A DNA stretch of 19,839 nucleotides from Amycolatopsis jejuensis (GCF_000717335.1 NZ_JNYZ01000062.1:1-19839); one strand, 5' to 3'. Counted from the first letter of the stretch, positions 1 through 15,278 are shown. Numbers and translations are program-made. Notes: generated from the letters alone by a model not told the origin.

Positions 1-130
1 CTACTGGCTTAGTTCACTAGCACACTGTTGAGTTCTCAAGCAACACACCCCGAACCAAACCCAGAAAAACCAGGCCAAGCCCGATGCGTCGTTTCAAGCA
101 GTTTTAGGTGGGACACCCACTCAATCACCC
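1..130 (-). promoter_or_regulatory. 16S rRNA operon leader (rRNA gene itself lies beyond the left edge)
   Basis: Read leftward, this stretch contains TTGCTTGAGAACTCAACAG followed by TGTGCTAGTGAAC (about positions 14-45). This closely matches the conserved leader just upstream of 16S rRNA in actinomycetes, where TTTGAGAACTCAA-type sequences take part in antitermination and RNase III processing. The 16S gene would begin just past position 1. The location immediately downstream of tyrS matches the known tyrS-rrnB arrangement of fast-growing mycobacteria. A small hairpin, GTGGG/CCCAC, lies at about 109-121. The leader identification rests on recognising the motif; the rRNA itself is not visible here. 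Confidence 0.75.
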
Positions 131-189
131 GAAGGGCAAGAGCTTGGTTCGTGTCCCGGCGGCCACCCGGTCTCCCTGGCGACTCGGAG

Positions 190-254
190 AACTTTACACT
201 CCCGGAAAGGTCCCGGAACAGGGGGGTACCTTAACCGCGTTTCCGCAGGTCAAA
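190..254 (-). promoter_or_regulatory. Putative rRNA operon promoter region
   Basis: Reading leftward, a TTGACC hexamer at 248-253 is followed by TAAGGT at 228-233, but the spacer is only 14 bases. A second -10-like hexamer, TAAAGT, lies at 191-196 without a clear -35. The position, between the end of tyrS and the rRNA leader, is where an rRNA promoter is expected. No clear intrinsic terminator separates tyrS from it, so read-through from tyrS into the rRNA operon is possible. The exact hexamers are uncertain. Confidence 0.4.
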
Positions 255-279
255 CCCCTGTTTCGGGCCCCGGAGCCAC

Positions 280-1554
280 TCACGAGCCGAGCCGCACCCC
301 GGCGACGTTCCGCTTGCCCTTCCGGACCACCAGCCACCGGCCGTGCAGCGCGTCCGAAGCGGACGGCTTCCACTCCTCGTCGGCGACCTTCACGTTGTTC
401 ACGTACGCGCCGCCCTCCTTCACCGTCCGCCGCGCCGCGCCGCGGCTGTCGGCCAGTGCCCCGGCGATCAGCAGGTCGACGATCGTCGCGTCGCCGCCCG
501 GGTCGACCTTGCCGGTGGGCACCTCGGCCATCGCGGCGTCGAGCGTGGCCGCGTCGAGGTCCGCCAGCTCACCGCGGCCGAACAGCGCCTGGCTCGCCGC
601 GATGACCTGCTGCGTCTGGTCCTCGCCGTGGACCAGGTTCGTGAACTCCTCCGCGAGCCGCTTCTGCGCGGCACGCAGGTGCGGGCGCTGCTCGGTGTCC
701 TCGGCCAGCGCGTCGATCTCCTCCCGTTCGAGGAAGGTGAACAGGCGCAGGTACCGGATCACGTCGGCGTCCCCGACGTTCACGAAGTACTGGTACCAGG
801 CGTACGGCGACGTCATCTCCGGGTCGAGCCACACGTTGCCGCCGCCGGTGGACTTGCCGAACTTGCGGCCTTCGGCGTCGGTGACCAGCGGCGCGGTGAG
901 CGCGTGCGCGCTGCCGCCCTCGACCCGGCGGATCAGGTCGACGCCGCCGACGAGGTTGCCCCACTGATCCGAGCCGCCGACCTGCAGCTTGCAGCCGTAC
1001 TGCCGGTAGAGCTGCAGGTAGTCCTGCGACTGCAGCAGCAGGTAGCTGAACTCGGTGTACGACATCCCGTCCGACTCGAGCCGCCGCTTCACCGTCTCCC
1101 GGTTGAGCATCACGTTCACCGAGAAGTGCTTGCCGACGTCGCGGAGGAATTCGAGGACGTTCTGCTGCCCGGTCCAGTTCAGGTTGTTCTCCACGACCGC
1201 ACCGGTCGGCGAATCGCCGAAGTCGACGAACCGCTCGAGCTGCCCGCGGATCCGCCCGGCCCACTCGGCGACGGTGTCGAGGGTGTTCAGCGTGCGCTCG
1301 CCGGTGTCGCGCGGGTCGCCGATCATCCCGGTCGCCCCGCCGGCCAGCACGATCGGCCGGTGCCCGGCCCGCTGGAACCGCTTGAGCATCAGCAGCGGGA
1401 CGAGGTTGCCGGCATGCAGGCTGGGGGCGGTCGGGTCGAAACCGCAATAGAGCGTGAGCGGGCCCTGGTCGAGTTCCCGGCGCAGTGCGCCGAGGTCGGT
1501 GGACTGCGCGATCAGGCCGCGCCAGGACAACTCGTCAAGGATGTGCTCACTCAC
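280..1554 (-). CDS. tyrS: Tyrosyl-tRNA synthetase
   Basis: A class I aminoacyl-tRNA synthetase that charges tRNA-Tyr with tyrosine in the cytoplasm. The 424-residue length is the usual one for the bacterial TyrS family. The Rossmann domain carries the HIGH-like motif LHAGN at residues 46-50, the tyrosine-site stretch [12 protein letters not shown], the VGGSDQWGN block at about 191-199 and the KMSKS-equivalent KFGKS at 230-234. An S4 RNA-binding domain forms the last 70 or so residues ([10 protein letters not shown]). The start is GTG, preceded by a strong GGGAGGA ribosome binding site at 1564-1570. It lies 32 bases after the upstream DNA glycosylase, so the two are probably co-transcribed as the tail of the arg transcription unit. 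The rRNA leader begins soon after its stop. Confidence 0.97.
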   Translation of the reverse strand: MSEHILDELSWRGLIAQSTDLGALRRELDQGPLTLYCGFDPTAPSLHAGNLVPLLMLKRFQRAGHRPIVLAGGATGMIGDPRDTGERTLNTLDTVAEWAGRIRGQLERFVDFGDSPTGAVVENNLNWTGQQNVLEFLRDVGKHFSVNVMLNRETVKRRLESDGMSYTEFSYLLLQSQDYLQLYRQYGCKLQVGGSDQWGNLVGGVDLIRRVEGGSAHALTAPLVTDAEGRKFGKSTGGGNVWLDPEMTSPYAWYQYFVNVGDADVIRYLRLFTFLEREEIDALAEDTEQRPHLRAAQKRLAEEFTNLVHGEDQTQQVIAASQALFGRGELADLDAATLDAAMAEVPTGKVDPGGDATIVDLLIAGALADSRGAARRTVKEGGAYVNNVKVADEEWKPSASDALHGRWLVVRKGKRNVAGVRLGS

Positions 1555-1586
1555 GTCTGTAGATCCTCCCGCACCAGGTCAAGCGA

Positions 1587-2216
1587 CTATCCCGCGGGGC
1601 GGACCTGGCGTCGTTTCCCGCCGCGGCGATAGGCCGAAACGGCAGGCGAACCGTCGACCCAGAACCGCCACGGCGTGTCCATCGCCATCGCGACGCCGAC
1701 GCGCGGCCCGGTGCGGACGTTGTCGGCAGGCACGCGCTCGCCGATCCGCAGCCGGACCGGCGACGCGGGGTCGGTGAGGTCCGCACCGTTCTGCTCACGA
1801 GCCAGCCCCAGCACCGACGTGAGGATCGCCGGGCCTTTGGCGAGTTCGCCGTTGCCGCGCGCATTCGGCCGCCGCGCCCGCACGAGGTCGGCCCCTTCGA
1901 CGACCTCTCCCGCGCGCAGCAGCACCGCGCCCGGCTGCCCGTCCTCGGTGCCGACGACGTTCGCGCAGAAGTGCATGCCGTAGACGAAGTACACATACAG
2001 GTGCCCGGCCGGACCCCACATCACCGCGTTGCGCGGGGTTTTGCCGCGGTAGCAGTGTGACGCCGGATCGTCGAGCCCGCGGTACGCCTCCACCTCGGCC
2101 AGGCGCACCCCGACCCGGCCGTCGGGCAGGTCGGCCTCGAGGACGGCACCCAGCAGCAGCTTTGCCAGGTCGACCGGGTCCAGTGCCAGTTCCTCGCGCC
2201 GGAACAACCGGTCCAC
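1587..2216 (-). CDS. mpg: 3-methyladenine DNA glycosylase (AAG/Mpg family)
   Basis: A base-excision repair enzyme that removes alkylated purines from DNA. It shows the AAG family core: EVEAYRG at residues 41-47, with the first Glu as the presumed general base, then DPASH, the KTPRNAVMW loop and GHLYVYFVYGMHFCANVV, followed by LLRAGE and LAKGPA. The size, 209 residues, is normal for bacterial members. A longer reading from a GTG at 2222 is possible. However, the GAGGGGA ribosome binding site (2223-2229) would then touch the start codon, whereas it sits 6 bases before the GTG at 2216, so I prefer 2216. The gene lies 39 bases after argH and 32 before tyrS. The mpg-tyrS pairing is also found in Mycobacterium tuberculosis (Rv1688-Rv1689). 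Confidence 0.93.
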   Translation of the reverse strand: MDRLFRREELALDPVDLAKLLLGAVLEADLPDGRVGVRLAEVEAYRGLDDPASHCYRGKTPRNAVMWGPAGHLYVYFVYGMHFCANVVGTEDGQPGAVLLRAGEVVEGADLVRARRPNARGNGELAKGPAILTSVLGLAREQNGADLTDPASPVRLRIGERVPADNVRTGPRVGVAMAMDTPWRFWVDGSPAVSAYRRGGKRRQVRPAG

Positions 2217-2255
2217 GTGCACTCCCCTCGTCGTGCGATCAGCCTAACGCGAGGG

Positions 2256-4655
<2,400 letters not shown>

Positions 4656-4659
<4 letters not shown>

Positions 4660-4900
4660 GGTTCTCCTCCGCCCGCGAAGCCTGGAGCAGGCCTTCCTTC
4701 TCCGCCCGCAGAGCCCGGAGCAGGCCTTTCTCCCCCGCCCGAACAGGCGAGCACGACCCGCTGAGTCACGGTTTCTCCCCCGCCCGCAGAGCCCGGAACA
4801 AGCCTTACTCCTCCACCCGCGGAGCCCGGAGCAAGCACGGGCCGCTGGCGCATTTGCGGCCAACCCGGAGCAGCCACGACCCGCTCGTCCCCTGCCGCGG

Positions 4901-4904
<4 letters not shown>
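4656..4904 (-). other. 82-codon repeat-derived open frame linking argR to the argG-like gene
   Basis: A GTG at 4902-4904 overlaps the argR stop codon as GTGA and has a GGAGGGGG ribosome binding site inside the last argR codons. The frame runs through the repeat array and stops at a TGA that again overlaps the argG-like GTG start as GTGA. The product would be Gly-, Pro- and Ala-rich (repeats of PAPGSAGG) with no recognisable domain. I read it as the ancestral argG start, now separated from argG by repeat expansion. It may serve only to carry ribosomes across the gap. Whether it makes a stable protein is unknown. Confidence 0.35.
4660..4904 (-). repeat. 33-bp repeat array with duplicated argG start region
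   Basis: On the plus strand, GCCCGCAGAGCCCGGAGCAG-type units start at 4671, 4704, 4737 and 4782. The first two are 33 bases, the fourth is 34, and the third is a 45-base variant. Further degenerate material runs to about 4904. The 45-base unit contains a near copy of the argG 5' end, namely the ribosome binding site, GTG and first codons reading VTQRVVLACSGG. A third, more diverged copy reading [13 protein letters not shown] begins at 4904. The array therefore looks as if it arose by local duplication of the argR-argG junction. Overlap with the real genes is limited to their start and stop codons. Confidence 0.8.
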
Positions 4905-7525
<2,621 letters not shown>

Positions 7526-7529
<4 letters not shown>

Positions 7530-8457
7530 GAATGCTCCGTTCCGGAAGGCGCCGCCTCGGGCAGCACCATGGTGCCGATGCCCCGCGAGGTGAAGACCTC
7601 GAGCAGCACCGAATGGGCGAGCCTGCCGTCGATCACGTGCGCGCCGCGTACTCCGCCGCGCACCGCGCGCACGCACGCCTCCATCTTCGGGATCATGCCG
7701 CTGGCCAGGCCGGGCAGCATGCGTTCGAGACGGTCGACGGGAATCCGGTCGATCAGCGACGACCGGTCCGGCCAGTTGGCATAAAGTCCTTCGACGTCGG
7801 TGAGCACGACGAGCTTCTCCGCACCGAGCGCGGCGGCGAGCGCACCGGCCGCCGTGTCGGCGTTGACGTTGTGCACCACGCCGTCGATGTCGGGCGCGAC
7901 GGTGGAGACCACCGGGATGCGGCCCGCGTTCACGATGTCGAGCACCGCGTCCGGGTTGACCTCGGCGACCTCGCCCACCAGGCCGATGTCCACCTGCTCA
8001 CCGTCCACAGTGGCCTGTTTGCGCTCTGCGGTGAACAGCCGCGCGTCCTCGCCGGAAATCCCGACCGCATAAGGCCCGTGCGCGTTGATCAGGCCGACCA
8101 GCTCCCGGCTGACCTGCCCGACCAGCACCATGCGCACGATGTCCATGGTCTCCGGCGTGGTGACCCGCAGGCCGCCCTTGAACTCGCCCGGCATGCCGAG
8201 CCGCGTCAGCATCGCGCTGATCTGCGGACCGCCGCCGTGCACCACGACCGGGTGCAGACCGGCCAGCCGCAGGAACACCATGTCCTCGGCAAAGGCGGCC
8301 TTGAGCTGGTCGTCGATCATCGCGTTGCCGCCGTACTTGACCACCACCGTCGCGCCGTGGAAACGCTGCAGCCACGGCAGCGCCTCGATCAGCACGCCGG
8401 CCTTCTCGGCCGCGGTGGCGAGCCGCTCGTCGGCGGAGATGAGCCCTTCGGTATCCG

Positions 8458-8461
<4 letters not shown>
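7526..8461 (-). CDS. argB: Acetylglutamate kinase
   Basis: Phosphorylates N-acetylglutamate with ATP. In arginine producers this is usually the feedback-controlled step. The 311-residue amino acid kinase fold shows [10 protein letters not shown] at 39-48 (phosphate-binding Lys42), VVHGGGPQI at 73-81, [11 protein letters not shown], the ATP-binding stretch VLTDVEGLY and GMIPKMEAC, all normal. The N-terminal extension of about 35 residues before the kinase core resembles that of arginine-sensitive, hexameric NAGKs, so feedback inhibition is plausible but inferred. The ATG start overlaps the argJ stop as ATGA, with little ribosome binding site of its own. Confidence 0.97.
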
Positions 8462-11103
<2,642 letters not shown>

Positions 11104-11570
11104 CGATGGTCCTGCCGACCTCGGTTCGCCTGCCAACATCACTTACACGCCTGCCACCTCGTTACTGCTTCCGCCTCGCCGATGCCCACCAGCCCCATTT
11201 ACGCCCGCCGACTCGGCTACGCCTGCCAGCCCCACTTACGCCAGCCGGCCTCGTCGCGCCAGCCTTGCTCGCATCAGCCAGCCTTGTTCGCGCCAATGAG
11301 CCTCGCTTACGCCCGCCAGCCCCACCTACGCCTGCTAGCCAGCCTTGCCAACGCCACCCAGCCTCGTTTGCGCCTACCAGCCCCACCTGAACCTGCCAAC
11401 TCGTCCACGCCAGCAAGCCTCCCTTGCACCGACCAACCCCACTCGCGCCAACCAGCCTCGTCGCGCCAGCCAGCTCCACTTGCTGCAACCAGCCCCATTT
11501 GTGCCCGCCAGCTCCGCTTGCTGCAACCAGCCTCGTTCGAGCCAGCCGACGTCGTTCGCGGCCGCCAGCC
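11104..11570 (-). repeat. 19-bp minisatellite array
   Basis: Read on the minus strand, units follow the consensus GGCTGGCWGGCGYRARYGA and recur every 19 bases, with occasional 14-, 18-, 20- or 23-base variants. The best conserved part is about 11190-11547, with degenerate units on both sides, making roughly 24 in total. Because 19 is not a multiple of three, long open frames through it are side effects and not genes. It sits between the terminator of the helix-turn-helix gene and the argC promoter. Confidence 0.85.
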
Positions 11571-11713
11571 GCACCACACCAGTCGACTCACTCGACAACT
11601 ACCAGCAACCACAGACCGGCCCACCTCCATCGACCCGCCCACGTCCGTCGACCCGCCGGACTCATGCCATCTGACCGGCGGACGCCTCGCCCCAGCGGAC
11701 GATGCCTCGCCGG

Positions 11714-11742
11714 GCCCGCGTCGGGATGCGAACCCGGCGGGC
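11714..11742 (-). terminator. Hairpin after the helix-turn-helix gene
   Basis: Five bases past the stop at 11748, GCCCGC-CGGG pairs with CCCG-(AC)-GCGGGC around a seven-base TTCGCAT loop. This is a 10-bp GC stem with a two-base bulge. There is no U tract, as is common in actinomycetes. Confidence 0.5.
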
Positions 11743-11747
11743 AGGTG

Positions 11748-12224
11748 TCAGTCGACCCCTTCCTCTGCTTCGCGCAGGCTCGGCGGGGTCGGCAGATGGT
11801 TTCCCGGATGCTCGGGGTCGCAGCCGACCCGCGGCAGCCGCGCGCGGATCCCGCCTGGCGTGCGAGCGAAATGGCGCGCGAGGTCGGTGATCGAATCGCC
11901 GTCGAGCCAGCGGGCCTCCAGTTCCGCGTCCATCTCGTCGGTCCACGGCCGCCCCTGTTGAGCGGGCCGTCCACGCGATCTTCGCCGCGTGCCACCGCCC
12001 GCAAAGGTGCGCAGGCTTGTGTCGAGCAGCTCCGCGACAGTGGCGACGGACGCCACCTCGAGTTCGAGTCTGCCGTCCACAACGGGTTCGCCATCGGGTC
12101 TTTCGCCGCCGACCGTGACGGTGACCCGATCCGGCTCGCCGCCGTCGCTGCGGGTCACGACGGCGACCTGGTACTGGATGTCTCCTGACCGGATCTCGGT
12201 CCGGTGCTCCTGGATGATCGTCAT
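11748..12224 (-). CDS. Uncharacterised protein with C-terminal helix-turn-helix-like domain
   Basis: 158 residues from the ATG at 12224. I do not recognise the full-length family. Residues 1-65 look like a small beta-rich domain (alternating hydrophobics in IQYQVAVVTR, DRVTVTVGG, RLELEVASV). A basic linker, GTRRRSRGRP, spans 78-87. Residues 91-134, starting GRPWTDEMDAELEARW and continuing SITDLARHFARTPGGIRARL, look like a Myb/SANT-like helix-turn-helix of the kind that binds DNA. No ribosome binding site is seen. A TACCTT -10-like hexamer at 12232-12237 sits 7 bases before the ATG, which fits a leaderless transcript. A TTG start further upstream (12254) is less likely. The strong inverted repeat upstream (12248-12302) could be its operator. 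Confidence 0.65.
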   Translation of the reverse strand: MTIIQEHRTEIRSGDIQYQVAVVTRSDGGEPDRVTVTVGGERPDGEPVVDGRLELEVASVATVAELLDTSLRTFAGGGTRRRSRGRPAQQGRPWTDEMDAELEARWLDGDSITDLARHFARTPGGIRARLPRVGCDPEHPGNHLPTPPSLREAEEGVD

Positions 12225-12247
12225 GGCCGCGAAGGTAGCCGCCACCC

Positions 12248-12302
12248 CCGACAATTTTCGCTCACTTAACGCTATCGGGTGACTGCGGACCGAAATTGTC
12301 GG
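12248..12302. promoter_or_regulatory. Long inverted repeat upstream of helix-turn-helix gene
   Basis: CCGACAATTTTCG (12248-12260) and CGAAATTGTCGG (12291-12302) form near-perfect inverted arms, with one extra T on the left. An inner TCAC/GTGA pair lies at 12262-12265 and 12279-12282. The A/T-rich arms stand out in this GC-rich DNA. The left arm covers the expected -35 region of the gene at 12224. It could be an operator or a structured RNA; a terminator is less likely because a separate terminator already follows the hydrolase gene. Confidence 0.5.
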
Positions 12303-12375
12303 TGCCGGGTCGTACCGTCCCCGGCGACCACCAACGACAACCGAGGGGGATCGGTGGACCAGCGGAAACGGGCAG

Positions 12376-12405
12376 TGCCCCGGCCTGGCAGACCAGGCCG
12401 GGGCA
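12376..12405 (-). terminator. Intrinsic terminator hairpin of the secreted hydrolase gene
   Basis: A perfect 13-bp stem, TGCCCCGGCCTGG with CCAGGCCGGGGCA, closes a four-base loop 14 bases beyond the stop at 12420. Only a short GTTT follows in place of a U run. Confidence 0.8.
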
Positions 12406-12419
12406 CCGGAAGAACCAGC

Positions 12420-14012
12420 TCAGAAACGCAGCAGCCGCGCCAGCGGATCCTGCTTCGCCTGCGCCGCGGCCTTCGCGTCGGCGTCAGCCTTCTGCTGCGC
12501 GCCGGACGCGACCGGCGCCGGAACCGGCTGCGGCACCGGAGCGCACTGCGCGTCGGACCGGTCGCCCGGCACACGCTTCGGCAGTGCACCGGTCGCGAGG
12601 TAGTCGGCGACCTTGTCGTCCACACACGCCACGCCGGAGAGCGATCCGGCGTGCGTGGTGCCGCCGGGCGCGCTGATCAGGCTCGAGCGCGGATAGCGTT
12701 TGCGTACCTCGAGGCTGCCCTCATATGGCGTGGCCGCATCCAGCTCCTCGCTGACGAGCAGCAGTCCGGGAACCTTGGCGCCGTTCACCTCCACCGGCTG
12801 ACCGGCCTTCGCGGGCCAATTGAGGCAAGGCGCGTTGAACCACGTGTTGCCCCACGTCTCGAACGGCGCACGGAAGTAGGTGGACCAGGTGTCGCGGCGC
12901 CAGCGGTTCCAGTCCTGCGGCCACTGCACGTCGGTGCACTGCACCGCGCTGTACACGGCGTACCCGTTGTCGTCGCCCGGCGGGTTCGAGTTGTCGTACA
13001 ACGTTTTCAGCGTCTGCCAGTCACCGCGGTGCACCCAGCCGTCGAAGGCCTTGGCCATGTCCTCCCAGCCGAACACGTAGTAGCCGGCCTGGAGGAAGAT
13101 GTCGGTCCACTCGTCACCGCCGATCACGCCGCCCGCGGGCGACCGGTCGAGCTTGCGCTGCTGGTCGTACCAGAGCTGCTCCACCGCGATCCCGGTCTTG
13201 CCGAGGTGGTAGACCCCGTCGTACTTGGCGAGCCAGTCGAAGTAGATCTTGATGTTGCGGTCGAAGGCGACATCCTGGTCGAGGTTCGCCTGGTACCACA
13301 CCTTGCGCGGGTCCACGTTGCCGTCGAGCACCATCCGGCGCACGCGATCCGGGTACCGCGTGCTGTAGACCTGGCCGAGGTAGGTGCCGTAGGAGAAGCC
13401 GTAGAAATTGATCTGCTTTTCGCCGAGCGCCTTGCGGAGGCTGTCCATGTCCTGCGCGACCTCGATGGTCTTCACGTGGTCGAGCAGCGGACCGTTTTTG
13501 GCGCACGCGTCGGCGTACCCCTTCGCGCGCTCCCGCCAGGTGTTCTCCAGCTGCGGCGTCTTGGGCACGTAGGCCGGGCGGGCGTAGGAGAAGTACTTCC
13601 CGTCGCAGGTGATAGCCGGTTTGCTGGAGCCGACGCCGCGCGGGTCGAACCCGATCCAGTCGTAGCTGTCACCGGCGTGCCGCGGCACGTTCCCGCCCAG
13701 CCTCGAAAGACCCAGCCCGGATCCACCGGGGCCGCCTGGGTTCACCAGCATCACGCCCTGGTACTGCGCGGTCTTGTGCTTCACCCGCGACACCGCGATC
13801 TGCACCGTCTCTCCGGACGGCCTCGCGTAGTCCATCGGAACCACGAGGAAGCCACACTCGGCACCGGCCTTCTTGAGGCTTGGCGTGGTGCACGGTCCCC
13901 ACTTGATCGGTGGCGGGTCGTAGCCTGCCTGCACCGCGGTGGCGGCAGGAGCGGCGGCCAGCGTTCCGGCCGCGACGGCGACGGCGGCCAGTGCGGTGAC
14001 GATTTTCCTCAC
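12420..14012 (-). CDS. Secreted alpha/beta-hydrolase, tripeptidyl aminopeptidase type
   Basis: 530 residues, exported and probably hydrolysing N-terminal peptides or small esters outside the cell. A Sec signal peptide (MRKIVTALAAVAVAAG, cleavage probably near residue 26 after ATA) is followed by the alpha/beta-hydrolase core. The oxyanion-hole motif NPGGPGGSG is at 91-99, the nucleophile elbow GFSYGT at 205-210 (Ser207), Asp425 lies in SEELDAATP and His454 in GGTTHAG. A C-terminal TAP-like domain contains paired Cys, and an Ala/Gln/Lys-rich tail follows residue 500. This is the layout of Streptomyces Tap/SlpD/SlpE and mycobacterial CaeA/Hip1-like enzymes. The substrate cannot be told from sequence. 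The GTG start has AAGGA 6 bases upstream. It is monocistronic, divergent from the AlkD gene and closed by a strong hairpin. Confidence 0.92.
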   Translation of the reverse strand: MRKIVTALAAVAVAAGTLAAAPAATAVQAGYDPPPIKWGPCTTPSLKKAGAECGFLVVPMDYARPSGETVQIAVSRVKHKTAQYQGVMLVNPGGPGGSGLGLSRLGGNVPRHAGDSYDWIGFDPRGVGSSKPAITCDGKYFSYARPAYVPKTPQLENTWRERAKGYADACAKNGPLLDHVKTIEVAQDMDSLRKALGEKQINFYGFSYGTYLGQVYSTRYPDRVRRMVLDGNVDPRKVWYQANLDQDVAFDRNIKIYFDWLAKYDGVYHLGKTGIAVEQLWYDQQRKLDRSPAGGVIGGDEWTDIFLQAGYYVFGWEDMAKAFDGWVHRGDWQTLKTLYDNSNPPGDDNGYAVYSAVQCTDVQWPQDWNRWRRDTWSTYFRAPFETWGNTWFNAPCLNWPAKAGQPVEVNGAKVPGLLLVSEELDAATPYEGSLEVRKRYPRSSLISAPGGTTHAGSLSGVACVDDKVADYLATGALPKRVPGDRSDAQCAPVPQPVPAPVASGAQQKADADAKAAAQAKQDPLARLLRF

Positions 14013-14142
14013 GGTGGTCCTTTACGTCCGGCAGCAACCCGAGGTCGTCGAAACTACCGGCTGCACGGCACAATCTCGGTTCCCGACACGAGATGCGCCG
14101 TCCCTCTTTCGTCGGGATCCGAGACAGCGGAGGTGACCACCT
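14013..14142. promoter_or_regulatory. Divergent promoter region between hydrolase and AlkD genes
   Basis: This 130-base gap must hold both promoters. For the plus-strand gene, a strong GGAGGTGA ribosome binding site at 14129-14136 lies 6 bases before the GTG start. For the minus-strand gene, AAGGA is about 6 bases before its GTG. No -35/-10 pair stands out clearly; TAGTTT, read on the minus strand, is a weak -10 candidate. Confidence 0.45.
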
Positions 14143-14832
14143 GTGGGTGCGGGCAATGCGTTGATCACAGCGGTGCGGACCGGTCTTGCCGAGCTGGCCG
14201 ACCCCGCCAAAGCACCGGAAATGCGGGCGTACATGAAGTCCGACATGCCGTTTCGCGGGGTACCGAAGCCGGGCCGCAGCACGCTCATGAAGGCAGTCCT
14301 CACCGAGCATCTTCTGCCCGATCGGGTGACGTTCGCCAAAACAGTCCTCACGTTGTGGCGGGAGGCGAGGTACCGCGAGGAGCGGTACGCGGCGATCGAC
14401 CTCTCCGGAGATCGTGCCTACCGACGATGGCAGGACCCGCAACTGCTGGAGGTGTACGACGAGCTGATCGTCACCGGGGCATGGTGGGACTACGTGGACG
14501 AGGTCGCGATCCGCCGCGTCGGGCCGATCCTGCGCGGGTTCCGCGCCGACGTCACGCCCGTCGTACGCCGCTGGATCACCGATCCCGACCGCTGGCGCCG
14601 GCGCGCATCGGTGATCTGCCAGATCGGCGCAAAAGGCGACGTGGACCACGACCTGCTCACCGACGCGATCGAGGCGAACATCGACGACCCGGACTTCTTC
14701 CTGCGCAAGGGAATCGGCTGGGCATTGCGCGATCATGCGCGGTCCGAGCCGGGGTGGGTCCGGACGTTCGTCCATGACCACCCCGGGTTGTCCCCACTGT
14801 CCACACGGGAGGCGATGAAACATCTCGGCTGA
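14143..14832 (+). CDS. alkD: DNA alkylation repair glycosylase, AlkD family
   Basis: A HEAT-repeat DNA glycosylase that excises positively charged alkylated bases such as 3-methyladenine and 7-methylguanine. It has 229 residues, typical for the family. The Bacillus cereus AlkD active residues appear to be present at matching spacing: Trp115 and Asp119 in WWDYVD (AlkD Trp109/Asp113), Arg154 in WRRRAS (Arg148) and Trp193 in GIGWALR (Trp187). The substrate-pocket PFRGVPKP and LRKGIGWALRDHA blocks are also typical. The GTG start has a strong GGAGGTGA site at the right spacing. It is the only sizeable plus-strand gene in the window. Together with mpg it gives the region two alkylation-repair glycosylases of unrelated folds. 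Confidence 0.93.
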   Translation: MGAGNALITAVRTGLAELADPAKAPEMRAYMKSDMPFRGVPKPGRSTLMKAVLTEHLLPDRVTFAKTVLTLWREARYREERYAAIDLSGDRAYRRWQDPQLLEVYDELIVTGAWWDYVDEVAIRRVGPILRGFRADVTPVVRRWITDPDRWRRRASVICQIGAKGDVDHDLLTDAIEANIDDPDFFLRKGIGWALRDHARSEPGWVRTFVHDHPGLSPLSTREAMKHLG

Positions 14833-14848
14833 GAAGAAGGAAAGGCCG

Positions 14849-14919
14849 ATGTCAGACGGCGTCGGCGGACAGGAAAGGAGGAGGGTGCCATGACAGCAGC
14901 GCTCCCCTGCCCCGGCTGA
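14849..14919 (+). other. Two overlapping micro-ORFs downstream of alkD
   Basis: A 14-codon frame (ATG 14849, MSDGVGGQERRRVP, stop 14891-14893) has a GAAGGAAAGG site upstream. Its stop overlaps as ATGA with a nine-codon frame (ATG 14890, MTAALPCPG, stop 14917-14919) that has a strong GGAAAGGAGGAGG site. The ribosome binding sites are unusually good for non-coding DNA, but the peptides match nothing I know. They may be remnants of a lost gene or chance. Confidence 0.2.
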
Positions 14920-14936
14920 CCAGCCGTGGCCGGAGC
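14901..14936 (+). terminator. Possible weak terminator after alkD
   Basis: GCTCC pairs with GGAGC and CGGCT with AGCCG around a short loop, with an internal mismatch between them. It is GC-rich and has no U tract. It is the only hairpin close behind alkD before the repeats. Confidence 0.3.
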
Positions 14937-15063
14937 GCGAGGCGGCGCAGCCGCGGGGCGATACCGCAGCAGGGTTGTGCAACCGCGGGTGGAGACAACC
15001 GTGAGGCTGGGTACCGCAGGGCGCGGCGGCAGCGTGCCAGACGAGCAGTACGTCGAGGCATCG

Positions 15064-15265
15064 GCAGGCCGTGTCAGGTCAGCTGCAGGCCGATGTGCTG
15101 CCCGTCAGGACAGCAGGCCGGGTCAAGTTTGCCGCAGGCCGACATGCCGCACGTCAGCACAAGCAGGCCGGGTCAACGCAGCTGCGGGTCGAGCACGCTG
15201 TGCGTCACGACTGCGGCAGGCCACGTCGACACAGCTGCTGGCCGGGTTTGCCGCGCGTCAAGCCC
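15064..15265. repeat. About 50-bp tandem repeat, four units
   Basis: Each unit is a 21-24-base part starting GCAGGCCG plus a 28-29-base related part ending in CCGTCAG/GCGTCA-like sequence. Unit starts are 15064, 15113, 15163 and 15213, with lengths 49, 50, 50 and 53. The two parts share their GCAGGCCG opening, so the higher-order unit is itself built from a shorter repeat. No coding signal accompanies it. Confidence 0.8.
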
Positions 15266-15278
15266 GCAGCCGGGCACT

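Noticed and set aside
2217..2222. Earlier GTG start for the mpg glycosylase
   Set aside because: The GAGGGGA ribosome binding site would directly abut that codon; the GTG six bases further on has proper spacing.
11714..11742. A GGGTTCGCATCCC sequence that looks like a tRNA T-arm stacked on an acceptor stem
   Set aside because: There is no room for D and anticodon arms, the T-loop lacks the conserved A58, and the position just after a stop codon fits a terminator hairpin better.
12279..14777. An 832-codon plus-strand frame opposite the secreted hydrolase
   Set aside because: Antisense to a clearly real gene with signal peptide and catalytic triad; it also runs across alkD in another frame. 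Typical high-GC artefact.
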